DNA of 21,407 nt from Plakobranchus ocellatus. Its lineage: Eukaryota; Mollusca; Gastropoda; Plakobranchidae. The DNA is taken from positions 2,330,981 to 2,352,387 of the forward strand of contig BLXT01003580.1 in assembly GCA_019648995.1 (NCBI GenBank), in the 5' to 3' direction. The stretch's first letter is position 1, and each line of letters starts with the position of its first letter. Shown here piece by piece: positions 1 through 9,493 of this stretch. Below the pieces are notes generated by a model. The model was not told the origin of the DNA. It ran no database searches and saw only the letters and a program-made list of their open reading frames with translations. The translations under genes and the position numbers were made by a program.

Positions 1-210
1 TTACTGCTGTTCTGGTCACTGATGCTGCGGGTACTGCTGATCCTGTTACTGCTGTTCCTGTTACTGCTGTTCCGGTCACTGCTGCTGCGGGTACTGATGA
101 TCCTGTTACTACTGTTCTGGTCACTGCTGCTGCGGGTATTGCTGATCCTGTTACTGCTGTTCCTGTTACTGCTGTTCCGGTCACTGCTGATCCAGGTACT
201 GTTGATCCTC
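1..210. repeat. Higher-order tandem repeat: 105-bp unit built of 45- and 15-bp blocks
   Basis: Blocks of 45 bp start at 1, 61, 106 and 166, with 15-bp blocks at 46 and 151. Positions 1-105 and 106-210 are therefore two near-identical 105-bp copies. All block lengths are multiples of three, so reading frames stay open through the repeat. The repeat continues beyond the left edge. Confidence 0.9.
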
Positions 211-274
211 TCGCTAGTGCTCCTGCTGCTGATGTCGTCCTGGGACACTGGTTCTTCCATGTCAATGCGTTCCC
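1..274 (-). CDS. Candidate second exon of a secreted Asn/Ser/Arg-repeat protein (partial, runs off the window)
   Basis: The minus strand is open from a TGA at 287-285 to the window edge. A candidate acceptor, GATCACAG|GGG, puts the exon start at 274. Joined to exon 1 at 1640 (one base left over), it reads in frame as ...T-G-ERIDMEEPVSQDDISS. After about 20 non-repetitive residues come 15-residue units (RISNTRSSSDQNSSN-like) and 5-residue units (RNSSN). Almost every unit carries an N-S-S or N-S-T sequon, so a secreted product could be heavily N-glycosylated (inference). The acceptor lacks a good pyrimidine tract, which is the weak point. An ATG at 284-282 could instead be a start. No family is recognised. 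The plus strand is also open here: frame 3 gives VTAVP/VTAAAGTADP repeats ending at TAA 339-341, and frame 1 is Leu-rich. Confidence 0.42.
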
Positions 275-341
275 CTGTGATCATTCACCGTTGGATATGA
301 TCAATAATTCACCACTGGACTGGTTTCTTTTTAATCTGTAA

Positions 342-585
342 ATCTTTCCTTTTTTTTTTAAATGTAAATTGCTAGCTTGATAGTACTAGTGAGTGGTTGT
401 AAATCTATGTTTCTTTTTTGAATGTTGTCATATGTATATAGTGTAAATTAAATGTAGCATTGAAGCTTCTTCTTTTTTTAACCTAGTTTCCCTGTTTTCT
501 TTTTATGTTCCTCTCGTTAGTCGTTTGCTGTTATTTTTTTTTGTTTTGTTTTGTTTCGTTTAATTCCTGTAGTTCAGCACACAAC
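342..585. other. T-rich non-coding stretch
   Basis: AT-rich with a (TTTTG)n-like run at about 532-561. An ATTAAA at 447-452 followed by a T-rich stretch could be a polyadenylation signal if the plus-strand frame ending at 341 were a real gene. No coding signal is seen. Confidence 0.4.
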
Positions 586-627
586 GTGACGGCCCTTAGC
601 GTTTGGGATCGTAACATATGCTGCATT

Positions 628-1160
628 GAATGGGCGATCAAAATGTTGGTAATTATGCTGCATGAAAATAAGCGATCAGGATGGCTTTGGTGATTATTCT
701 CCCTATGGACATTTGCGATCAGAAAGACGTTGATACTTATGCTGTATGGGAATATGCGATCACAATAGTGTTGGTAGTTATGCTGTACGGAAAAGGTCGA
801 TCCGAATGACGATGCGATTTGGCTGCAAAGAAATATGCCATCTTAATGGCGTAGGTAATTTCACTGTGTAGAAATGTGCGATCTGAATGGCGTTGGTAAT
901 TTTACTGTGTAGAAATGTGCGATCTGAATGGCGTTGGTAATTTTACTGTGTAGAAATGTGCGATCAGAATGGCGTTGGTAATTTGACTTTGTAGAAATGT
1001 GCGATCAGAATAGCGTTGGTAATTTTACTGTGTAGAAATGTGCGATCTGAATGGCGTTGGTAATTTTACTGTGTAGAAATGTGCGATGAGAATGGCGATA
1101 ATAATTTTGCTGTATATGGAAATGTGCAATCAGAATAGCGCTGACAATTTTTGGATGGAA
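628..1160. repeat. 41-bp minisatellite, degenerate on the left, homogeneous on the right
   Basis: Units beginning GAAATGTGCGATCTGAATGG start at 830, 871, 912, 953, 994, 1035 and 1076, spaced exactly 41 bp apart, with a 43-bp last step to 1119. Older units start near 628, 664, 708, 750 and 790 with spacing of 36-44 bp and many substitutions. Nearly every unit keeps a GCGATC core. The unit is not a multiple of three and contains stops in the frames checked, so it is not coding. It lies inside the presumed intron of the minus-strand secreted-protein gene. Confidence 0.93.
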
Positions 1161-1443
1161 CTGACAGAGCGCATGATTTGATCTTGTTTCACAGAAAAAG
1201 CAATCGACATTTATTGCTTTTAAACGGCGTGAACGTAGATCGACTTTAAATCGCTTCGACGTATAATGTACGCTATATTTGTTTATTGCGACTTTCTTAA
1301 AAAATTGTCACTCTGCACATCAGTGCAGATGATAAAATGTTTTTTGAAAATCAACAATGAAACATATATTGGCTATAAGTTACATTAAAGAAAATGCAGC
1401 AAAAATAATAATGTGATCATAATCGTGAACTTTCGTTGTTGTT
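1161..1443. other. Unannotated spacer between minisatellite and (GAT)n
   Basis: No gene or repeat recognised. A locally CpG-richer patch lies at about 1210-1275. It falls in the presumed intron of the minus-strand gene. Confidence 0.4.
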
Positions 1444-1447
1444 GATT

Positions 1448-1492
<45 letters not shown>

Positions 1493-1493
1493 T

Positions 1494-1556
<63 letters not shown>

Positions 1557-1576
1557 GGATGATGGTGATGATGATG
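1444..1576. repeat. (GAT)n trinucleotide microsatellite
   Basis: About 44 GAT units with few interruptions (GTT, GAG, GGT). On the plus strand one frame reads poly-Asp from after a TGA at about 1428 to a TGA at about 1648, but there is no start codon or splice support, so it is not called as a gene. Confidence 0.95.
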
Positions 1577-1639
1577 GCGGTGTTTCGAATGTCATTTATG
1601 ACTTAGGCTTACTTGACTTAATGAAGTACAAAGACTCAC

Positions 1640-1718
1640 CTGTATGATGATGTTCACCCCATCCACCGCTAAGACTCTGGGCAAGCAAGAAGACAGTCAA
1701 ACACACGATTCGGAACAT
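1640..1718 (-). CDS. Signal-peptide exon of an unidentified secreted protein (first coding exon)
   Basis: The minus strand starts at ATG 1718-1716, in a good context (GCGAGAATG, A at -3). It encodes 26 residues beginning MFRIVCLTVFLLAQ, followed by SLSGGWGEHHHT. The layout is a typical secretory signal: short n-region with Arg3, hydrophobic core of residues 4-13, small polar residues at 14-18 as likely cleavage region. An in-frame TAG lies upstream, with no Met between it and this ATG, which supports the start. The exon ends at CATACAG|GTGAGT, an almost ideal 5' splice site, leaving one base (phase 1). The next exon may be 274-1. An AT-rich TATA-like stretch at about 1857-1875 could be the promoter, which is weak evidence. 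The family is unknown; the histidine run just after the signal might bind metal, but that is speculation. Confidence 0.62.
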
Positions 1719-2271
1719 TCTCGCTATTTGGAAGATTTTCCTCGCTTGCTGTCTTGTCACCTTAATCTGATCAAGAAGTGTGCCTGAACCAGTTCTGTTT
1801 GTCTATTGGAAAGTCGGCAGCTGATACTGACAACAAAATAGCCCTACTAGGGACACTGATATTAATATTATTATGAGAATGGAGCGTGCGTGTCAGTCTT
1901 CCTACGCATTGGCACACAACATACATACGGGGTCAAGAGTAGACTATTTACGTGGAGCCCTGTCACAAGCCAAACTACAATTAAATTTTTAACTGGCTGA
2001 TTTTGTTGTAGATAAAACGACCTTTGATAGTAAAAAGAAATTGCTTTGGAGACAAAAAAAAGTGAGGTATTTGTTCAAAAATTCTACTGAAGGGGGAAAG
2101 GACACGAGAGATTCTGGACGTAAGTTAGGGACAAACAAATTAAATGCTGCTCAATTTTAATTCACTACATAAACAAAAAGATCACAGTATAAAAAAGGTC
2201 AACTAGTGCTAATACGAGCGTCGCTGCCTCGCTGAACTCATCTGGCCTAATTACTTTTTTTTTCCTTTGAC

Positions 2272-2272
<1 letters not shown>
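1719..2272. other. Probable 5' flank of the signal-peptide exon, otherwise empty
   Basis: On the minus strand this would hold the 5' UTR and promoter of the secreted-protein gene. An AT-rich TATA-like stretch (1857-1875) is the only candidate element. No other ORF or repeat is recognised. Confidence 0.35.

Positions 2273-2309
<37 letters not shown>
2273..2309. repeat. (TA)n microsatellite
   Basis: Uninterrupted TA dinucleotides over 37 bases. Confidence 0.95.
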
Positions 2310-2312
<3 letters not shown>

Positions 2313-2960
2313 CATATATCAATTTTAGATCTATGGATGATTATATTGTGCTCTGAGTGTACAGGATGATAATGGCAAACATTATGACAATAATAACAAT
2401 TGCTACAATACTGATGAATTGATATTGTTTTTGTTGTCTATCGATAAAATCCAAGCAAAGCCTCCCAATTAAGCCAGCGGGGGAATTTGATTAAGCTTTC
2501 GGGCGAAACGAATAGGCCTATTTTTAAATTATTATTATTTTTTTTTTATCTATGTTTATCGCAGATATACAAGCATAGCTAGACAGCTATTCTTGTACTT
2601 TGCCTCTTTCGGATCATGGCGGGGAGGAGTGCAACTCTCTTACCTATTTTTATCTATATTTCATAACTTGCACATAGCAAATGCCAAAATGATATATTTT
2701 TTTTAATTTCCGCAAACTACGTGAAAACTCAACTGTCTACAGCTGTTGTTTCATCCTTTCCCCTGTTTTTCTTTTTTTTATGTTATTTTTAAATCATTCT
2801 AGGAAGGCGTAATTAGCAAAAGACGAAATGTCATTTTAATCGTTCTACACATAAACACACATTTCTTATACGGAGATAACTTAACTGGCAGTTCAAGACA
2901 TGAAAAGAAAAGAGCAAACCTGATTTCTTACAGAAAAGCCTATTTTAATATTCTTTAAAT
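2310..2960. other. AT-rich non-coding stretch
   Basis: No supported gene. Homopolymer T runs at about 2530-2547 and 2696-2705. Nothing else recognised. Confidence 0.4.
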
Positions 2961-3311
2961 GTGTCTCGAGATGCTGCACTGAGATGCAATATTTTCTGTC
3001 TATATCTCTTAATTTTCTCCATGTTTATGTTCAATTTTCTTCATAAAAATATGTTTACTCAAAATGTCTTCAAGGTTTCCTTAGCTTCTTCCGTTTCCAA
3101 GTGCTGTCAGACATCAGCGGCCGAGTCTTTCATAGTTGGCAAAACACCACTTGGGGTGCTTGGGTCGTTGTTAGAAAATAGCGATCGAAATACAGTTATG
3201 TACGACAGAATATCGCCAGTACAATTTTCCTCAATCACACCGCTGACGAATTATCATAAGTTTGTTATTGCTTTTTTTTTTTTCACGACAGCAGCATTGC
3301 ATGTTATCTAA
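2961..3311. other. Unassigned open region, readable on both strands
   Basis: The plus strand is open for 116 codons starting from a GTG, with the first ATG well inside (MFMFNFLHKN...). The composition after about 3050 looks fairly coding-like (KTPLGVLGSLLENSDRNTV). The minus strand is also open over about 3115-3250 and ends at a stop (SLFSNNDPSTPSGVLPTMKD). Neither strand has a convincing splice site, start or recognisable domain. It lies about 100 bp upstream of the integrase relic and could be an eroded part of the same element, but nothing proves it. Confidence 0.2.
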
Positions 3312-3407
3312 ATGCGTTTTGGCAATCGCTCTCCCTTAACACTTCTCTGTGAATTGTGACCATGTCGGAAGGGAGTGCATGCCAGGAAAGAAATCTCACC
3401 AGTTAAC

Positions 3408-5308
3408 ATGGAACAAAAGTTCTACGATGAATTATCTCAAGTAAGAGCCTAAGCTGCTAAAAACTGTGTGTTTTTAACCGAAGCTAGTTATCAAAACTTA
3501 GTGGACAGACGATGTGAAGAAGGCTAAGATGTCCATTAAAAAAGAACCACAATACTATTGGCTGTTGAAACACTATAGTGTTGTGAAAGTGAAAAATAAG
3601 TGTAAGTTGAAATATCCTATAGAAATAAGATGTTTTAGCCATTCAGCTTTTTCGTGGAAGATTCAGGGTTATTTCTCGTACTTCATAAGGCCCATTAGGC
3701 TATTGATCATGGAGGACGGGGCAGAATGCTAAAAGAACTTTCACCCAAATTCAAGAACGTTGCTCGACGTGATATTAAATTGTATATTCACCTTTGTGAG
3801 CCTTGCCACAAAAAAACAAAAAAGAAAAAAAAAACAACAAAAGCAATCAAAAAACAAAAAGGTATCAAAAAAGTGTTGTGGTTAAGTCAACGATTTTCTC
3901 CGAATGCAGCTGCAGTCATCAGGCCGATCTCATTGACTCTCAATCCCATATTGATGGGGATACAAGTTTATAATGGTGTACCAAGATCATCTCAGTCTCA
4001 CCAAGTCTGTGGTTCTCAACGCCCTGAAAACAAAGAGAACAGAAGAAATAGCATGCAAGCTTGTTGACATATTTATATTGCTTGGTGCTCCAACGGTTTA
4101 ACAGTTCTACAGTCTGATAACACCAGGGAATATGCAAACAATATGGTAAGCAGCATAAAGGGGGTACTGGCCCACCTTGAAAATCGTCATGGTAAGCCGC
4201 GCCACTGACAAAGCCAGGGAAGTGTGGGGTGACGAAAGAGCTAAACAAGACGTTGAAAATACGCTGGATGCTTGGATGCACGATGAAAAAAACTGGCTAC
4301 TGGAAGGAAGGGTTACGCTTTGTCCAACTATTGAAGAATAGAGCGTTTCATTCTGGGATTTAAAAAAATTCCGTACGGAGCTCTCTTTGGCTACAGAGCT
4401 AAAGTAGGGATTCAGAGCATCGTACTAACCTGAAGATGTTTTACATGATTTTGAAACAGAAGAAGAGCTTGAAATAATTGTAGAGAGCATAAAAACCGTA
4501 CAAGATCATGAAGAGACGGATGAAGGAATGCAAGGGACAGAGCTTTCTGCAGAAGACGTGCATGAGAATGTAATCCATGATGGTGGTAACCAAATCAGTG
4601 ATTGAAGCCATGGTTACCGAACAGCCTTCCGTTTCCACGGTAACCGAAGGCTCTTCTACTTCCAGTACCTTCTGCGTCTGTTGAAAAGAAACGAGACGCG
4701 CTCATACATGTCAAAAGTATACCAGAAATGTTCATGCTGTCTTTGAACATTCCACTAAAGACGATGTTTGCAACGACGTAGAAGGTCAGGGGGCTAGCAT
4801 TTTATGCACCGTTTGCTTCAATGTGGAGAATGTTGTTAGAAATAAAATGGAATCGAAACCGAACCTTTGAAATATAGGCCAAAAAAAATTAAAAGGGAGG
4901 CTGACCAAAAAAAAAATCCCATCGTGTCTTTGGGGGCCACCGTGCAAGTTCCGATTCCTGATGTTGGCAAAAGGCGGGGAGACTCACAAAATCTGTTGGC
5001 AGTCGTTGTGAACATGATAGAGGATGGCTTTTACCGCCTTGGAACTGGCCAAGGAATCTTGAATCAACTCTATGCCAGAGCGGAGTTCAACGTATGATCG
5101 AAGGAGCTAATGAGTGCGGGAGACGTTCGCGACCATGAAATAGCTCTCTCATCTGCTGCAACTTATCAGTTCACAGGAAGCAGCCAAGGATTCGTCAGGT
5201 GTATGTGCAAGACAAAATGCTCAACTGTGAGGTGCCTTCGCGTGAAAAGAAAAAAAATGCAATTCAAAATGTCTCTGTAGTCTCCTCTGCTGCAACAAGA
5301 GATCATAA
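3408..5308 (+). pseudogene. KRBA2-like (KRAB-A domain-containing protein 2-like) integrase/transposase, decayed
   Basis: The relic spans about 1.9 kb in at least three alternating frames. In order: an N-terminal start at ATG 3408 (FYDELSQVRA, then TAA at 3450-3452); a tyrosine-rich segment (QYYWLLKHYSVV, about 3550-3600); an HHCC-type zinc-binding region with DHGGRGRMLKEL from about 3705 and YIHLCEPCHKK with Cys codons at 3795 and 3804; a lysine run; an integrase core with ADLID (Asp codon 3926), YKFIMVYQDHL, SDNTREYAN (Asp codon 4116) and DERAKQDVEN (Glu codon 4234); a C-terminal GATVQVPIPDVGKR region from 4939; and a Cys-rich tail (Cys codons 5200, 5206, 5218, 5233, then 5258-5293, shifted in frame). 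Motif order matches the cut-and-paste or retrovirus-like integrase family annotated as KRBA2-like in invertebrates. Multiple stops and frameshifts make it non-functional. No terminal repeats were found. Confidence 0.82.
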
Positions 5309-5363
5309 CAATTGCGCTCCGCTTGATTTCACTGGTATTAATATTGTATCCTGTTCATTTGGC

Positions 5364-5912
5364 ATTCTTCAGTAATTCTTGAACTGTGAATGTGCAAGAC
5401 CAGTATCAGGAAACATGAAGTGTTTGTGTAAAAGATGAAGATTCGTTTCATTTCCGAGTGACATTCAAGTCTTACATTATACTGTTACAAAGAGTTACTT
5501 CAATCTTAGTTCTGTTGCCTTTGTTTTCCCAGTAAGAAAATCATTTGGTTCATTTTCTATTCCTTCCACATGAAAATAATTATGTAATAACAAGAAAAAA
5601 ATATCGCTCTGCTCTTCTGATATTTTTGCCCAATTCACAACTGTAGAACCAATACGTATCCTTTTCATTTATCAATTCTTCAAATTTCTTGAAGTTTGAA
5701 TGTCTAAGATCAATTTGAAAAAAATATGACATGTTTTGTGTGAAAGATGAAGATTGTGATTTAAGTATCATTTCAGTCTTATTTTATACTATAACAAATA
5801 GTTACTTCAACATCAGCTCTCTTGTCTTTGTTTTTCCATTTACATAAATTACATATTAAATATGTCTTGATCAAAAAGCATTTTGCTATGCTCTTCTGAT
5901 ACTTTGCCCGGG
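5364..5912. repeat. Diverged tandem duplication, about 280-312 bp offset
   Basis: Copy A (about 5364-5640) and copy B (about 5674-5912) share colinear anchors: AAAGATGAAG at 5431 and 5743, GTTACTTCAA at 5494 and 5801, GCTCTTCTGA at 5611 and 5890. The offsets of 312, 307 and 279 show indels. It starts within 60 bp of the end of the integrase relic. Confidence 0.75.
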
Positions 5913-6571
5913 TGATACTTGCCATTCTGTTTAATGCTATGGAATTATATAGAATGCCTAGGAAAAGTACGCGAACTCATAACATAAAAACTGATATTTC
6001 ATACTTTGCCAAAAACCATCAGGCGTTCTATACATTTCTTAGGCATTTACAGAATGCCCGGAATTTTACACATTGCCGATAACATGTATATATTCTTCAA
6101 CCTGAAATATCCATCATTTTTTGCATACGTGATCCAAATATTTTATGATATATTTAAAAAAATACTTTGAAAAAAAAATCCAATGTCCATATTTTACGAA
6201 TAATATTCTTTATTCAAGTAACTGGAATATATCTTCCATTCTTACATTTTTGACCTTTGAAACAGCACAAAAACAATGAACGCAGAAGTACGAGGAAATA
6301 ATTGTTATTTGTCAACTTTCAAGCACAAGTCAGTGTATGTCTTGATAAAAACTTATTTCATTTCCATACTTTTATCTCAAATAATTTTAAATGATGCCTT
6401 GAATGCATAGGCACCTAGAATTTATTTTTGCAGTATTATAAAAAAAAGAATCAGTTTATGAAAATAATATTCTTTTCTAGACAATTTGTTTTTTTTCCGA
6501 AATTAATCATGCTGCTCTGCCCTGAGAACCCAAGACTTTCAAAATAGTTTGATGACGTTCTTGGTGTCGTC
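5913..6571. other. AT-rich stretch without genes
   Basis: Short reuse of a GAATGCC/GGCATT word near 5923-6060 is visible (for example ACAGAATGCC against GCCATTCTGT). No coding region is supported. Confidence 0.35.
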
Positions 6572-6572
6572 C

Positions 6573-6661
<89 letters not shown>

Positions 6662-6717
6662 GCAAACACACACACATATACTTATATATATTATATGTAT
6701 ATGTATGTATATATATC
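6572..6717. repeat. Compound microsatellite (CTGT)n-(CT)n-(CA)n-(TA)n
   Basis: (CTGT)n occupies about 6572-6589, about 34 CT repeats run from 6590 to 6657, then a short CA tract (6664-6675) and TA/TATG-rich sequence to 6717. Arg-Glu and Ser-Leu ORFs over it are artefacts of the repeat. Confidence 0.95.
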
Positions 6718-6980
6718 CCTCTCTCCATTTTTTCTCTTCCCCTCTATAATTGCCTGTCTCTAACTCTTGCAATTTATACGTTTAATCTGAGGGGCATCCC
6801 TTACTAATTCTTAAGAAATCATTGATACTTATCAATCTTCTTAGCTCAGAGATAATATTTTTATTATAAATGCTGATCAAGTTGACCTTCCGTTTTGAAA
6901 ATACAATGGCTACTTTTGTTTTTTAGCGGTTTTGATCCTATTAAGCACTAATGCAAAAAAAAAAAATAATACAACCAATG

Positions 6981-6982
<2 letters not shown>

Positions 6983-7027
<45 letters not shown>
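6983..7027. repeat. (AG)n microsatellite
   Basis: About 22 uninterrupted AG units. Confidence 0.95.
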
Positions 7028-7028
<1 letters not shown>

Positions 7029-7515
7029 ACATCCTATCAAACCTTGCTGAGAGTGACGAACAAATGCTTTGGTTGTTTCGACAATGCTTTCTTCTTCTTT
7101 CTATAGAAACTGCTTTCTCAGTAATGGCGTTTGTTGAGAGAAAAGACCGCTCCTTTGGATGTGATCCTTACAACTGATTTAAGTTCTTAACTGGAAAAAA
7201 AATAATCTTAAACAACATGGATTTATTTTTAATGGAGAAGTTTCGCATGGCGTACGCAAAAGATAATAATAATAAAATGTAGAAAAATATATTGTTAAAA
7301 AATTAGAAAAGTTTTAGCCAAAAAATAATATTCAGTTCATCTCCGACATGAGAGGTAGAACACTTGCTTCTTCATACTACTTAACAAATCAGTGAGAAAT
7401 GAATACTGAGGAAAACGCCCCAGATAATTTACTGCCATTTCTTTTCGTCTGAACATAAAAATGAAAATCACATTAAGATGTCAGTGGAAAACTACTAAAA
7501 GTGCTTTTGTACTTG
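7028..7515. other. AT-rich stretch without recognised genes
   Basis: Contains short A-rich and AAT-rich runs. No ORF with support. Confidence 0.4.
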
Positions 7516-7614
7516 TCAAAGTTTCCACATTGCATTGTCATTCAAAGTAGCATTGTCCGGATCAATGCAAGTGCCACAGGTGGGGCAGTACAGACGTGGA
7601 AGATAAGACAAATT
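7516..7614 (-). other. Short open fragment encoding a CxxCxxC motif (possible exon or transposon remnant)
   Basis: Between a TAA (7617-7615) and a TGA (7518-7516) the minus strand encodes 32 residues that include PRLYCPTCGTCIDPDN and end NDNAMWKL. Three Cys at spacing C-x2-C-x2-C suggest a zinc ribbon or metal-binding piece. There is no start codon at the beginning and no good AG acceptor. The composition looks protein-like rather than random, so a fossil exon or an end of a mobile-element protein is the best guess. The family was not identified. Confidence 0.3.
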
Positions 7615-7647
7615 TTATGTACGTATTCTTTTTAATACTGCTTTTTC

Positions 7648-7914
<267 letters not shown>

Positions 7915-7947
7915 ATATTTACTGTTGCGCTCATTATACGTCTCTTA

Positions 7948-7951
<4 letters not shown>

Positions 7952-7992
<41 letters not shown>
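7952..7992. repeat. (CT)n microsatellite
   Basis: About 20 CT units only 38 bp after the (TAG)n array. Confidence 0.95.
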
Positions 7993-8003
<11 letters not shown>

Positions 8004-9042
8004 CCTGGCATCTTTTATTTTTTCTTTGGGAGGGTGTGTTCGCGGTACAGGAAGTGTGTTTTCCTTGTCTTGCACTGAGGTTTGCCTTTTCTAAACCAAC
8101 CTAGAGCGTTCATAAGTCAAATGAATAACCTGGCTGCCAAAGATCATGCATCTGTTGCCTATTAGGTATAAGTCACTGTAAGCATAGTGTGGACAGGCCT
8201 GTGGTGGGTTTATGTCTCGTTAAAAATTTTATCTGATTTGGTTCAAAATTCTAGCTTCGAGACATCTGTTCATTAATAATTTATTCCCCTTTTTTCCAAT
8301 TAACTTTAAATTTTTACAATCCAAACAAAGAAAAAATAATCAAATTGTGTTGAGCTTTGTAGCATGGAACATTACAGAGCGGGTTCGAACCTGCGATTCA
8401 TGCCGTGGCCCGCAACAGATACATATGGAAATGTATAAATCATGGACCACTGCCGAAAAAGACTTGGAATAAAGCTTCGACGAATCTAGTTAGGAAGAAA
8501 ATAATTTTAAGTGAAGTGGAAAAAAGTCAAGAAAAGAAAAGAGAGCAATACATATCCATAGCATCAGTGATTCAGGAAGCCTGCAAGTCTGTTTTCCATA
8601 GGTCTTGCAATTTATGACTCTTTGTTTGGAAGAAATATTAGTGCGCGAAATTTCAAATTGATAATAATTTAGTATATGATTCAAAAATGTATTCTTTAGG
8701 CTCTTTCGACAACTTCATATTGAAGAGAAAAAAAGCAAAAGCTAGCACGCAACAAGACAAACTAGAAATGCAGAATAGAAGTATGATTTATTTATGAACA
8801 TTCTCTACTCTATCTAATCAGATCAAAGAGTGTCAATATTGAGCGATGAGCTTTTGATTGATCCAATACATGCAACTTCAGAATAGGATAGAAACACACA
8901 CGAGTGCTTTTCTCTGGAAAGCTTGACATTTTCCCTTAAGCCTTTCATTACTATATTTAACCTGCTCAAAATAACTTATATTAGCACAATGGCAACCCAT
9001 GCAATAAAGCAAACTATTCTTCTTTTGCTTTTACCCTTTTTC
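7993..9042. other. Non-coding stretch with a B-box-like word
   Basis: GCGGGTTCGAACCTGCG at 8379-8395 resembles a Pol III B box, but no matching tRNA fold or A box was seen. A 70-codon open frame at 8405-8617 has no start context or recognisable domain. No other gene supported. Confidence 0.3.
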
Positions 9043-9093
9043 TTCTTCTTCGTCTTCTTCTTCTCCTCATCCTCAATCACCTACTTCTCCTCC
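9043..9093. repeat. Imperfect (TTC)n / (TCC)n tract
   Basis: Degenerate TTC and TCC trinucleotides with CTC, CAT and CGT interruptions. Confidence 0.7.
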
Positions 9094-9272
9094 TCTATTT
9101 GTCCCTAGGTTATCAACCAAAAACCTTCCACTGCCTGTATCACGAGCTACTGCTAGTATACAGAGAATGAATATTTTAAAAAGCCGCAGACAAACAGACA
9201 TAATAATTATGTAGAATTTAGTTCAGTGAACTGTCCCTAATTCAAACCCAACGCGCCTATTCGAGTCTGATT

Positions 9273-9280
9273 TGACGTCA
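9273..9280. promoter_or_regulatory. Perfect cAMP-response-element palindrome TGACGTCA
   Basis: The octamer TGACGTCA is the full CREB-binding consensus. No transcription start or gene was located next to it, and a perfect octamer has a fair chance of occurring once in a window this size. Functional status is therefore unknown. Confidence 0.2.
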
Positions 9281-9423
9281 TCTAGGCTTTGCCTTTTTCT
9301 GCAAAAAATGTCGTAAGTCTGAGCGCAAGCTGGATCTAGAGATCAAGGTTTGACTAAGAAGGTTTGACCTAACGCTAGCTTTAAATTATATTTTGAAGAT
9401 TTATACCTAGTCTAGATTTATAT

Positions 9424-9493
9424 TTGAAATAATTCATTTCATCTTGATCACATTTTACAGTCTGAAATAGTTCCATTTCATTTTGATCACAGT
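9424..9493. repeat. Short direct repeat, about 38-bp unit, two copies
   Basis: GAAATAATTCATTTCATCTTGATCACA (from 9426) recurs at 9464 as GAAATAGTTCCATTTCATTTTGATCACA. Confidence 0.75.

Noticed and set aside
22..300. Leu-rich 92-codon ORF on the plus strand
   Set aside because: It is an off-frame reading of the 45/15-bp repeat (CTG-rich); other frames give more protein-like flanks.
1430..1648. Poly-Asp reading frame over (GAT)n
   Set aside because: No start codon or acceptor, and composition is entirely explained by the microsatellite.
3940..4281. 113-codon minus-strand ORF
   Set aside because: Antisense shadow of the integrase relic, whose plus-strand motifs are clear.
6451..6772. Several Arg-Glu and Ser-Leu ORFs
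   Set aside because: Direct translation of the CT/GA microsatellite in different frames.
8379..8395. Possible tRNA or SINE B box (GGGTTCGAACC)
   Set aside because: The T-arm stem does not pair properly and no A box or acceptor stem was found upstream.
8405..8617. 70-codon plus-strand ORF
   Set aside because: Begins at a GTG, Lys/Ser-rich by AT bias, no recognisable motif or splice support.
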